The position numbers were made by a program, and so were the translations under genes. The notes under the pieces are model-generated. The model made no database searches and was not told the origin of the DNA. It was given only the letters and a program-made list of their open reading frames with translations. Positions 49,535 through 60,748 of a stretch of DNA of 64,000 bases are shown here, piece by piece; position 1 is the stretch's first letter; the number at the start of each line of letters is the position of its first letter. Source of the stretch: Panagrolaimus kolymaensis (Eukaryota > Nematoda > Chromadorea > Rhabditida > Panagrolaimidae); assembly GCA_028622995.1 (NCBI GenBank), contig JAJQJQ010000002.1, forward strand, positions 1,674,001 to 1,738,000. Reading direction: 5' to 3'.

Positions 49535-49975
49535 CGCCTCAATAATCAAAGTTCCAAAAGGTTTACTTTTTTTCACCAATCAAAACTAATGTAAGATTTT
49601 TTACTATCCCTTCGGGGGCTGCTTCTCCAAAAATAATAAGGAACAAAAATTTTTATATAGTTAACAAAAGAAAACTTTTTAAGTGTAAAATCAAAACTCG
49701 AAAAGGCACGCCCTTTTCAATACAATTTAGTAACTCCAAAAGTTTCAAAGTAATTCAATCTTTCAATGTTGGCAAACAATTGCGTGAAGCGTTGTTGCGC
49801 GAACGAGAGAAAAGAATATGCAAATCATAGATAGACACAATTGAGAGGAGGCGAGAAATTGAACGAGATTTTTTATTCAATCTTTACAACGAAACAAAAC
49901 AATAAAAAAAAAGAAGGGAAAAGAAAGCGTTCAAACTTTCTTCAAAAAGGATCAACTAACATTTATGAAAGAAAT
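49535..49975. other. Intergenic, 441 bp
   Basis: Promoter side of the EB protein gene and 3' flank of the Ig-EGF gene. No gene seen; a + strand frame at 49841-50104 is antisense to the Ig-EGF coding exon and not supported. Confidence 0.55.
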
Positions 49976-51257
49976 TCAGTTTCCTTCTGTAGGATTATTC
50001 GATGGCAGTTGAGTTGGTTGTTGTTCGCGACAAAGAGCAGCAATTTGTTGAATCATTTGAAGTTGAGCAATAACGGGTACAGATGTTTCATTGACGACGG
50101 CTAAATGTATTTCTTCATTTCCTTCTTGTGGTATTGATGGATCAAGTGGAGGTTTCAGCTTCATTTCTCGTGCAGCAGGATAGAGAGCATCAAAGGTATC
50201 AGTTTCGAATGGTTGTCCAAGATCAGGAACATTGTTGATGAGAGTCACACGTTCCTTTGAAGATGCACTTCTCCAAATTCGAAAAGAAAGAAATAAAATT
50301 CCAGTAAATATGAAATGACCAACAGTTGGAGAATAAAATAATAATTCACGAAACCAAGTTCCCGATATGAGCACTAAAAATGAATCAGATAGAAAGTTTA
50401 AATAAAAGACATAAAAGTTTTACCATCACAATAAAGACCAGTATATTGTTCAGCGCATTCACAATAAAGTTTTTCAAGGTTTGTTCCACCGATTGGAGAA
50501 GTGAGAACCATACATTGACCAAACTGGCATGGATTTCGCAAAGTATGTGAAGCATTTGAATCAATTTTAACATTACAATCTTGAACTTCTGAAAAAAATA
50601 CGATTTTATTAGTTTATTTCAATAACAAAAAAAACGACTAAAAAATGTTTGTTTGAAGAAAAAAGCAAGAAAAGCGTTTGGTCGCATACTGGCTGTCTTT
50701 TTTTTGTCCTCACAAACTAGGAATATTCATGATATGCCCGGTTAGCTCAGTCGGTAGAGCACCAGACTCTTAATCTGGCTGTCGCGGGTTCGAGCCCCGC
50801 ATCGGGCTAAAGTTTTTGCATTTTTCGAACCAAAAATAAAAAAGAAACTTACTCATTTCAATTGCGGTAGTTTCATAATAGCTAGACCGTTCATTTTCAT
50901 ATGTAACATGGCATTCAAAAATTCCTTCATGCATTCTTTGAATTTCAAATCCTTTCAACGAATGATCATTTTTATCATGAAAAAATCGTCCATTTTTGTC
51001 ATCAGAAAATATTTTCATTTCTTCCATATTTCGATAAAGCCATTGAACATCAGTGATTTTAACATTTTTTTGTTTAACATTTCCATAAGCATCACATGAA
51101 AATTGAAAGTGTTGTCCAAGAGGAATGAATCGTTCATGAATGGAAAAGTTTTCATCAAATCCTAAAACAAGCAGAATACAGTATTATTGAAAAAGCCTTA
51201 ATTACCCTGTCCCAAAACGAAGAAAAACAAAAGAATAAAGAAAATTTTTGTTGACAT
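49976..51257 (-). CDS. Ig-EGF-transmembrane protein, neuregulin-like layout
   Basis: Four exons (51206-51257, 50853-51161, 50424-50588, 49976-50373) join in frame to 307 aa. A signal peptide (MSTKIFFILLFFFVLG) is followed by an Ig-like domain with Cys 40, Trp 58 and Cys 101. A single EGF domain has cysteines at 125, 141, 146, 163, 165 and 174 in the C-C-C-C-x-C-C order (LYCECAEQYTGLYCD). One membrane helix follows at about 188-208, then a cytoplasmic tail of about 100 residues rich in P, E and Q. Ig then one EGF then membrane is the layout of neuregulins, and Drosophila Vein has Ig plus EGF. A growth-factor or adhesion role is inference; the EGF domain is short and diverged. Intron 2 holds a tRNA-Lys on the opposite strand. 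Confidence 0.75.
50736..50808 (+). tRNA. tRNA-Lys (anticodon CTT)
   Basis: A complete 73 nt cloverleaf with no intron. The acceptor stem GCCCGGT pairs with ATCGGGC. The D-loop contains AGCTCAGTCGGTAGAGC (box A), the anticodon stem CCAGA/TCTGG brackets loop CTCTTAA with anticodon CTT at 50769-50771. Box B is GGTTCGAGCCC. T residues for pol III stop follow at 50812. It lies inside intron 2 of the Ig-EGF gene, in the opposite orientation. Confidence 0.97.
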
Positions 51258-51436
51258 TTTTTTTGATCGATGATGTTTGCTCACTTTGAGTGAATCACAA
51301 CTTTTGTTTGCTTTGGTCATTTACAAAGTTGCAGAAATTTCCATATTTTTTTAGCATCTTCTTTCATCAAAGCTTATTACAATTTCGTTCAAGCATTTAT
51401 GCTACGCTTGTTATTGCATACGCACGCCTTTGAACA
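51258..51436. promoter_or_regulatory. Compact divergent promoter, 179 bp
   Basis: Separates the Ig-EGF gene (-) from the small coiled-coil gene (+). No motif identified. Such a short gap implies shared regulatory DNA. Confidence 0.5.
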
Positions 51437-51894
51437 ATGTCTGATACACCTTTAGAAACTGCATCATCTCATGAATCAGAATCTTTAATTCCAACTGGTC
51501 GAATTCATGGTACTGCTGAATTTTGGTTTAATGCTGGAAAGGTAAGTTTTATTTTTATTTTTACTTTTTTTTGTATTTTAAAAAGGATGAATGAAAATAT
51601 GTCTCTATTTCTTTCGATTCGTTCCGAGAATACACACTGTAATAATCCTTCATTTTTTAGGCTCAAACAAGTATGAATCGCGTCATTGAATCTCTTGCCG
51701 ATGTTGAACGTGTAATTCCAAATCTTGGTGAAAGTGTTACTGAACTCAAAAAAGAAATGCTTCGATTTGATTCAATTATGCAACATCTGGTAAGTTTTAT
51801 TGTGACGATATTTGCTATCCCATGAAATGAAGTATAGAAATTGCAGGCAGAATATACTGAATCAAATGAACTTAGTGATTTCTCATCTTTATAA
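51437..51894 (+). CDS. Small coiled-coil protein, 93 aa, unknown
   Basis: Three exons (51437-51541, 51661-51789, 51847-51894) join in frame. The N-terminus is polar (MSDTPLETASSHESESLIPT). The middle is a helical heptad-like segment (NRVIESLADVERVIPNLGES; ELKKEMLRFDSIMQHL), and it ends AEYTESNELSDFSSL. No signal peptide or membrane helix. Size and helical pattern recall subunits of small coiled-coil complexes such as BLOC-1 or BORC, but no family signature is recognised. The donors are GTAAGT and the acceptors TTTTTTAG and TTGCAG, so a real gene is likely. Confidence 0.72.
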
Positions 51895-52362
51895 ACTTAT
51901 GTGTTTCAACTTCAAATGGCTACTTGTCTTTTCTCTTCCATCATCTGCTTCAACAATCTCATCCAACATTCAAGAAGAATGAAATATCTTTGAAACTTTT
52001 TATTTGCTTTTTATAACACCTGTTTATTTTTTTGTCGATTAATAAAGAAAAATGCGATTGAATTTTTGATATTTTTAAAACACAGCTTAAATATTTACAC
52101 GCATACTTTTTCTCACAGTTTGATACTTCCGTTTTCAAAAATATGCCTTTCTCTTGAGATTTAATCTTTTGTTGTCGTAAATTATTTAATACATTTAAAA
52201 GGGCTGCTGCTTTAGTTAAGCATATAATTTTTTGTACTTTTTGCTTTATTAAAAAAAGGTATGCATAAACTTATGACCAAAAAAGTGGAATAAACTTTTT
52301 CTCCCTTTCATTGCTCTTCAGCAGCAGTGGCTGCTGGTTGTGTTTATTGTTAATTTAAAATA
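51895..52362. other. Intergenic, 468 bp
   Basis: 3' flank of the small coiled-coil gene and promoter of the serpentine receptor. An AATAAA near 52041 may be the polyadenylation signal of the former. Nothing else seen. Confidence 0.55.
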
Positions 52363-54289
52363 ATGGAGCTCATTGGAATGATTGCTTTAATTCAAGCTAT
52401 TGTAATTGTTATAGTTTTAATTATTTCGGCTTTTGCATTATCCGATGTCATATATAATCATATTATTTTGTCAAAATATTGTCGACCATCAGCCATGGTT
52501 AATGTTAATATTTTGGATGCAATGTTTTTCGTTATTCTTGGACTAGGTTATGGCGGGTATTTGATTGCATGGTGGAGACCTGAAGGTTAGTTTTCGTACT
52601 ATTTAAATGTTAAAAGTTTATAAAAGCAGCCTCTTCGTGTAATTTTGAACAAGGCTGGCAGCAAACGTACATTCGTGTCCATGCACATGGACATATGTAC
52701 ATTTGGATGGCAAAAATTTTTTTTGAGAAAATATGATTTCTGTAATATTTTATAGTTGGAAATGCATAAAACAGAGGAAAAATATTCATAAAGTTAATTT
52801 TTGACGATGTCCATTTGAACGTACCGTTGTCCATCGAAACGTACAGTCGTCCATTTGAATGGACAACTGTACGTTTCGATGGACAACGGTACGTTTGAAT
52901 GGCAGCATGCGACATTCGAACGTACAAAAAATTTTTTTGTTAAAAATTAATTATTCTGATTAATTTTATGGATTTTTAGGATTTATTGGTCATCATGTAT
53001 TATGGATATCTTGTTATAAAAAAATTAATTTTTACCAAAAAAAAATTTTGTACGTTCGAATGTCGCATGCTGCCATTCAAACGTACCGTTGTCCATCGAA
53101 ACGTACAGTTGTCCATTCAAATGGACGACTGTACGTTTCGATGGACAACGGTACGTTCAAATGGACATCGTCAAAAATTAACTTTATGAATATTTTTCCT
53201 CTGTTTTATGCATTTCCAACTATAAAATATTACAGAAATCATATTTTCTCAAAAAAAATTTTTGCCATCCAAATGTACATATGTCCATGTGCATGGACAC
53301 GAATGTACGTTTGCTGCCAGCCTTGATTTTGAATTTACCTCTTATTACCAAATCCATAATTAACGTTTTTTTTAAACATCAATGTTTAGAAAATAATTAA
53401 AAGTAAATTTTTTTCAAGTTTATTTTTCTTAATAAATCTTACCGTAGCATTTTTAAAACTTAACAACAAAAATCGGAAAGAATTAAAGTAAGCATTTAAA
53501 AATATGATCAACCATGAGGAAGAATTAAATAATCTTTTGCAAAATAAAATTAAAACAATTTTATTTCTGAAAGATTGATTGTGACGCAATAAAAAAACGT
53601 ATTTTGTAGCATAAACAAACAGAAAATATATTTAACTTAAACCATTATTTTTTAAGAAAATTGTTATAATGCAAGAATAATATTTTGGTTGGGATTAGCT
53701 GCCGGTGTTATACTTTGCACACGGCAAATAGGAATATTTTATCTTGGAATTGAAAGAATTATAAATATTTTATGGCCAATTGATTCACAAATTGTTCGAT
53801 TTCAAATGAGTTTTGTTCTTTGCACTTTTTGCATTTCTTCTCAGCTAGCTGTGATAGTTATTGGAAGTGGTATTATTATGTCAGATTCACCCGGAAAAGA
53901 AAATACTAATTGTCGAGCTTTAAGTTGTTTAATGAATTCCAGTCGACTTTCATTATATCTTTATTTTCGATTAATTTGGAGTACTGTAAATTCGATTGTT
54001 GCCATAATTTTGTGTATTGTTTTACGAAAAAATGAAAATCCAAGATGTGGCAAGCAAAGAGAAAGAAACGCTCAAACACGATTATCCACCAAAGTCGCAG
54101 TTACAACATTTTTTTCAACTTTTGTTTTTGATTTCGTTCCCCATGTTACTGTACAAATTTTATATAAAGTAAGTTTCTTTTTTTTGACATTTAAAAAAAT
54201 ATTATTATTTTTTTGCGTGGAAAAGTTTGAATGAACCCTTTAAAATTTTGTAGTTATTTTTTGTGAAGCATTCATTTAGCTTTGTGTGA
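52363..54289 (+). CDS. Serpentine receptor-like membrane protein, six helices visible
   Basis: Exon 1 (52363-52585) and exon 2 (53657-54168) join in frame and encode 245 residues. A weak third exon at 54254-54289 (LFFVKHSFSFV, then stop) would close it at 256 aa. Hydrophobic helices are MIALIQAIVIVIVLIISAFA, LDAMFFVILGLGYGGYLIAW, IIFWLGLAAGVILC, SFVLCTFCISSQLAVIVIGS, FRLIWSTVNSIVAIILCIVL and VAVTTFFSTFVFDFVPHVTV. This resembles nematode chemoreceptor families, but a seventh helix is missing. The gene may be truncated or have a small exon I could not find. Intron 1 contains a 676 bp fold-back transposon. No ligand or subfamily can be assigned. Confidence 0.6.
52650..53325. mobile_element. hAT-like fold-back MITE, 676 bp
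   Basis: Two nearly identical inverted arms of about 310 bp run inward from 52650 and 53325, so the element can form a very long hairpin. The termini read CAAGGCTGGCAG and complement. An 8 bp direct repeat ATTTTGAA at 52642-52649 and 53326-53333 is the target duplication, a hallmark of hAT elements. Inside each arm, units built of GTCCAT and GTACGTTT recur. The same peptide frame appears on opposite strands of the two arms, which is a by-product of the inversion. There is no transposase. High arm identity implies a recent insertion. Confidence 0.88.
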
Positions 54290-55474
54290 AAGAAAAAAAG
54301 GATTGCTCAGCTAAAGCCCAAAAGAACAATATTGGGTTATGTTTGCTTTTTATTAATTTTAGGATTCCTCATAGCGAGCAGACACTAGGGTGACACACTT
54401 TTTAATTATACAATATTTACCATAGCCGGTTGTAAACATAAAATTTCCACATTGTAGTTTACAACACCTGTCACATAATTAAATATTATTTTTTTCTTAC
54501 AAAACAACATCTTAGGAAATTAGGAAATTAAAACGTTTGATAAAAAGTTTGTTGCCATATATTTTTTTCCATATAAAAGAGGAAACAAATGTTTGGCTTT
54601 GCTTTCTCAGAAGACCGAAACCCATATGACCTAAATGTTCATTTTTTCATTATTCAACAAAAAAACGTTCGTAGAAAACTTTAAAAAAAACAAAAGTAAA
54701 ACAATGCGGAAGTTTGACTACATAACTTTTGTTGTCAACCTCGTGGTTGGTTAAAAAAAATTTATTCTTTTGTCATATTTTTAAACCTCTTTTTCTGTTG
54801 GTTTTTAAAGCATTAAAAATTTAGTTAAAATTTTTATTTTATTAAATAAAGCGAAAAAAAATTTCAAGTTTCAAGAAACTTAAAAAGCAAAAAAGTGGAT
54901 AAATTAAATTAATTTAAATTTTAAGACATTACGTAGCGATATTTCTCACAACATTGGCCCATACAGTATATTTTTTGGTTCATTGGATATTGTGTTGTCT
55001 GCACTTTTTTGTAATCATTCATTTCGACAACAACGAAAAAAACTAAATAAAAGAAAAATGGCGGCTTACGCATGTCAAAAGTCCTTTGAACAATTACGTA
55101 GTACTTAAATATTTATAATAGTTAACGAAGAAAACAAAACAATGGCACCACCACCAATGCCGCCGCCATGGAACATGGGTGTGTAAACAAACAGGAATCA
55201 GCTCTTTTTTTTTCGCAGCTTCAAAAAAAGAAGCCATGAGAATTTGTCTTAAAAAATTTATCTAAAATTAAAGGGGTTTCACGCTGCTTTAATTTTTTCT
55301 TTTATTTTCATCAAACATCGTTGGTCACGAACGAATGAGCTGATTTTTATTTTTTTAATGGATTTTTTTGTATCTCGCGCCCAATCAAACAAAAGAAAAA
55401 CCAAGCAAGAAAAGTCGATGATGATGAAGGATTAGAAAAAGCAGGTGTATTTAATGAATGAAATTTAAAAAAAT
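54290..55474. other. Intergenic, 1.2 kb
   Basis: No gene found, although the missing seventh helix of the upstream receptor was looked for. A GGTTGTAAAC/GTTTACAACACC inverted repeat at about 54436-54476 is present. The region probably holds the promoter of the glycosyltransferase. Confidence 0.5.
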
Positions 55475-57172
55475 ATGACAAATATTGAATCAAAGATTTT
55501 TGTGGTGAATTATTATTTTTGCAATATTATTGCGCCTCTTGCAAAATTTAATGCTACTACACCATCTTTGTTTTCGGAATTGAATATTTTGATGAGAAAG
55601 CGAAAAGTTTTCCGATTTTTTAGTCTCGCATTTTTTCTTTTAATTTCATGGAATGGTTATTTAACTTATCATAATATGGCTATTAAAACTACTTCATATC
55701 AAAATAATTTTAATAATAGTAACAATATCCCTGAATTTATACTGTAAGTTTTTATTATTCAAATTTTTACTCTTTGCAAAAAGCAATTTTTATTCCAGGC
55801 CTTATGCAGAGATAGATCGCGAATACTGTACATTTCCAAATGTCTTCAAAGGCAATGATACCGATGAAGGAAGAATAACTTTAATTTTACATGGAACTTT
55901 TGATAAAATACATCGAGCAATTATTGACAAACATGTAAGCTCCTCCTTTGATAAAAGCTTTTGATTCCATAAATTGCAACTTTGATGTTTTAGATTCATA
56001 ATTGGCAAGCTCCGATTTCCATATCAGTTGTATTTCCACGATACAGCTCTCCAAGTGTGGGAATTGTACAATGTGTATATAAAATTGTAAGCTTTTTTTT
56101 AACCTTTAAACTTTCATGTAAAAGACAAAATTTCAGGTTAAAAAAGCCTTTAATGAAGATGACCTCATTTCAAATTATTTATCTGTTCATTTTATTATTC
56201 CTAAAGCGGATATTTGTCAACCCATTATGGCGGATCCACTTCCAAGTGATGAACAATGTGAGTCGCTGAAAGAACAAGAAAAACAATTACTTGAACATTT
56301 AAACCCGAATGTCAAAATAGAAAGAGAAGTAATGAACATGGCAGAATATCCAATAAATTTTGCTAGAAATTTTGCGAGAAAAGTATGACTTTGGGTGGAA
56401 ACCTTAAAACAAATTACGAAAAAAAATTTCAGCAAGCTACAACAAAATATATTCTTATCGCAGATTTTGATCATATGTTTTCTGAAAAATTTGAATCTAA
56501 AATGCGAGAACTAGCTGATCGAACATTGACTAAAGACAATAAAAAAGTTTTGGTTTATCGCATATTTGAAATTGATGAAAAGGCAAAATGGCCTAAAACT
56601 AAAAATGATTTAAAAAATTTAATTTCAAAAAAAACAGCGATGGAATTTCATGGAAATTTTAGTGTTGCTCATAAAATCCCTCATTTTTCGAGATGGCTTG
56701 AACACGAAGAAGATGAAAATTCGACGGAGATACAATATTACCATAAGTAAGCTTTGTTAGAAAAAATTATAAACATTGATAATGGAAATTTTTTTAAAGG
56801 TTTATGAAATTTGAATGGGAGCCACAATTTGTTTCACGAACAGATATTCCATTTCATGATGAAACTTTTGGTTATCCTTTGAGAGATAATACAGTATTGG
56901 TAAGCTATATTTATTATTGTCACTTGCATGACTAATATACCTTATCAAAATTTTAGAGATGGGAACTTTGTCGTGCGGGTTATCGCTTTGCCGTAGTTTA
57001 TGATGTATTTATGTTTCATCCAGGAATTAAGACGATTGAATATCGACGAAAACATGATAGAGTGAGAGGAAAAATTGTTAAATATAAATGGAAAACCCTT
57101 GATGATTTTCGTATTCGAATGAATCAAACATATCCTAAAACATATTGGAAATGTCCAAAGTTTTTCTTTTAA
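55475..57172 (+). CDS. GT49-family glycosyltransferase (bgnt/B4GAT1-like)
   Basis: Seven exons (55475-55743, 55799-55934, 55994-56086, 56137-56382, 56433-56746, 56800-56899, 56957-57172) join in frame to 457 aa. A single type II anchor ([16 protein letters not shown]) lies after a basic MRKRKVFRF, so the real start may be the Met at 55592 instead of 55475. The luminal domain has [17 protein letters not shown], the metal-binding-like [50 protein letters not shown] and [13 protein letters not shown]. These are blocks of GT49 enzymes such as LARGE and B4GAT1 and the nematode bgnt genes. Such enzymes extend O-glycans in the Golgi with GlcNAc or glucuronate. Exact donor sugar is not predictable. 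Confidence 0.85.
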
Positions 57173-60100
57173 TAAAAAAATAAAATAATAAATTCTTTAC
57201 AAAAAAAACCATATTCAAAGCATACAGCAACACACTCACGCAATTGTGAAATTCCAAATCATATGTTTTCAATAAAAATTTAATTACCATATTTGTAAAA
57301 TATAAACATTACATAACTTTTTACAAACTCCAAGACAACATATTTTGCTAGAATATTTAATTGCAGACCGACCTTATTGTTGCTTCTTTTCTTTTGAGTT
57401 ATAAAAGCATAAAAATGTGACAGAGCTCAAATTTCCTATGCAAAATGATGCTTCTTTTAAAATTTAAATTATTTTTAATGCGTTTAAATGAGACCTTCCT
57501 AAGATTCATTCCATGCTAAATGGAAAGTTACGTTCAAAGCGACGAAGAAAAAAAAATGTTTTTCTAATTCCTTTAAAATGAATCTCATTTTTTATTGCAA
57601 ACTTGCAAAATTTCAGCGATTCTTTTTTATTTTTAATCAAAAAAGCACCTTTAAAAGAAAAAAATAATTTACTCCCAACTAAAATTTTCATTCATTTTGT
57701 TTTTGAACTTTTTTGGGACCACCTCCGCGAAAGACTTTCTAAAAGGTTTTTTTAAGTAGCTAGTACTTTGAGTCATTTTCTTTAAAAACAAATTTTTAAA
57801 AATGTTCAAAATTTGGTTATTTTGCTTTAAAAAATTTTGACCTTCGATTAATCATTTTATTTATGATGTTTTTATTTATTTATGAATAAAATTTTCGATC
57901 TTGTTTTTTTATTCATTCAAAAAGCTTATTTATATATTTTTTTAATCGTAATAGAATTTATTTTATTTTTTATACTATTTACTTTACATATTTAAGCAAA
58001 ATAAAACAAAAACATCAAATTTGTTTATTTTTAAAAGATCTCCTCCTTCTATGACGAAGATTATAAAAGTTGAACTTTTGCTTTTCTAAAAATAATAGAA
58101 GAACACGGAAAAGCGAAGATTATTGTAAATAAATTTTTATTAACTTTTTATGGTCAGAAGCTTTTGGAAGAAGTAAATACGTAATTTTTTAATTCTTGGG
58201 TCTAAACTATATATTCAACAAAAATGTTTTCTTTTTTTCGAATGGGAAGCGCATAATAATTTTATAAACGATGATATAAGTTTCGGAAGTTGTTGCCAGG
58301 TGCTTGTATCCATTTATCAAATATTCCAAAAAGTTGTTTAAAAAAATAAAAACAAAATGATAAAATTATTTTCTGAATATTTTTCCTTCAATTTTAATAA
58401 TTTTATCAGATTTGCCCATTTTTTTATTCCGACTATATTTGGACAAGTTTAAAACCTTATAAAAAGCATTTTTTTTTCTAGGAATTTACTACGGTTACAC
58501 CTTTGTTTTTTTTAGAGCTAAAAATACATTCATATTTACTTACTCACCAACATCATTTTCCAAAAACTTTCATATTTTCATTGAACTGTTTTCCTTCTTT
58601 CTATTTTTCTTGAACCATTTATGTCTTTTATCTTTTATTTTTAAACCCCTAACAAAGGCATATTATATTTTTTCTTGGAATCATTATTTTGAGGTAAATA
58701 ATTTTTATTTTGCGTTCTCAATGAACCCGTCCTTCGCTCGCTGTTGTTATTTTTCTTGTTTATTTTTTTTAAGATGCCAGCAAAGTTGTGTTTGGGAGAA
58801 AATAAATAGTTTTTTTTTCTCGAGACAACGAAGACGACACTTTTCTTGTTAAATGACTTAACCGACGACGAAAAAGGGTATAAAAATGACGTCGAATTGC
58901 TCACAGCGTTGGACATTTTTTCTTCGCGAAAACTTTTTACACCGGGTTTAAAAAGTTTTGTTTTTTTCTTTTAAAAAAAGCAATTTGACTCTTTTTCTTG
59001 CTAATGCAGAAAATAGTTTTAATTTAATGTTTTTTAAAAAATGAAAAGCCTCGAGACTTTTTTCGTGAAATTTTTTGAGACCATATACCAATTTCTTTTA
59101 GTTAATGAAGGGTCATCAGCCAATTTTGCGTGTTACAATATAATCCTTTTTGTTTCTTATTTTTTTGCTTTCGAAAAAAATGTTAGAAATTAGCAAAAAA
59201 AATTTTAAGCAACCATAATATTTTTTTTCCTTCGAGTTTTTGCAAAATACTATCACCATTTTTTACGCTAAAAAGGCAAGATGTTTAAGCCAAATTTATT
59301 GCCGTTTTTTGAATATTTTTCTCCCATTTTTTGAAAGTTTAAAACCAGCTTTATCTGTAAGCTTCGATGTAATCCCACGCCCGCCCGAATTTTTATTTTT
59401 TTAATGTAAACTTTCCATTTTTCATCGGAGCATTAGTTTTTTATGCAGAGGCGGACGGAGATGGCACTCCTTTTATTTTTTCAGTTAAAGAAATAAAACG
59501 TAACTGAAACGTTTTATTTTATTTTATAAGCTTACTCCCTATTTTCCTCCTTCACATGAAAGAGTCTATTAAGTTTTTCTTTTTCCATTTTATTTTGACT
59601 TTATCTTTTGTTTTTTTATCCCTTTAAAGTTTTTTCGAAAAATGATACTCTTTTAGAACTTTTTTTCATTGAAAAAAAGAAGAAAAGAACTTCGAAAGGA
59701 GAAGTTTCATTTCATTTGAAACCCAATGAACCAAAAATTTCTTTATTTTATTTTAACTTTTACTCTTTCAAAATATTACATTTCATGAAAGAAAAGTTTG
59801 TAGGAATCCACTTTTCTCCACATTTTTTTTAGAAAAAAAGAAAGATAAAAACTTGTTAATCACGTAGAGACAACGGACTCATGTCAGCGCTCATGCCAAT
59901 AACCTTCCTTCCTGTTTCTTGCTGATTTTTGATATCATCCATTTTTTATTATGCCCTTTTTTCATTTTGTAGTCATTATAATCAGTCGGCTACTTTAACG
60001 TTTTTCTTAACAACAACAACAGCAAAAAACATGTTCCTCTCATTCCCTCTCTTCAATAGCAACTACATAAATGCCAAACGTCATTGTTTAACAAACATTT

Positions 60101-60748
60101 TTCTGGCTTATATGTATCTGTATTTAGCATAGCATCCTATTTAAAATGTTTTTGAATACGTAACTAGACGACTCCTAAACTTTTTATAAATACCTCTTTC
60201 GATTATGAGAATAATCTTCTTCCCTTGTGAGATGAGAAATAATCAGTGCTAAACTTTTCGTTGTTGTTAAAGCTTAAATCCCTCAGCTTCGTGTATTCTT
60301 CACTCATTTGTAATAATTCTTTTTTTGTCCCTTAAAAAAGTGCCCATTTTTTATGTTAAAAAGGCGTAATTTCCTTTTCTCTCTCTGTTTTTTTTACTGC
60401 ACATTTCTGTGTTATTCAGTCATTAAAAAATATATACATGAGTTAAGCGTGTACAAGCCGAGTACGAGTGAGTTAGTGAGTAGTCAGTCGCATTGTTTTT
60501 TTTGGGACTCTCTTTATCTCTATCTATTTTTTTGTTATTGTTGTAAATTCATCATAATTATTTTTTCAATCACGACGACGTTCGATTTTAGAAATAATAA
60601 TTTATTATTTAATTTCACAAAAATATGGTTTTATTCAAGTTGTATATTTCGAAATTTACCCTTAAATTTTGATAATAATTTTGAAATTCGAAAAGGAGAA
60701 ACAATTTTATATTTTGGAAATTGTAAAAACGCTGAATTATTTTATAAT
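57173..60748. other. Intergenic, 3.6 kb
   Basis: AT-rich with T-runs; the many open frames are low-complexity. The part just before 60749 may be the 5'UTR or first exon of the GPCR gene. No RNA gene or bounded repeat seen. Confidence 0.55.

Noticed and set aside
52610..53326. Two identical 92-codon frames on opposite strands
   Set aside because: They are mirror copies within the arms of the fold-back element, not a duplicated gene.
54436..54476. Short GGTTGTAAAC hairpin
   Set aside because: Arms of about ten bases without target duplication; cannot be told from chance in AT-rich DNA.
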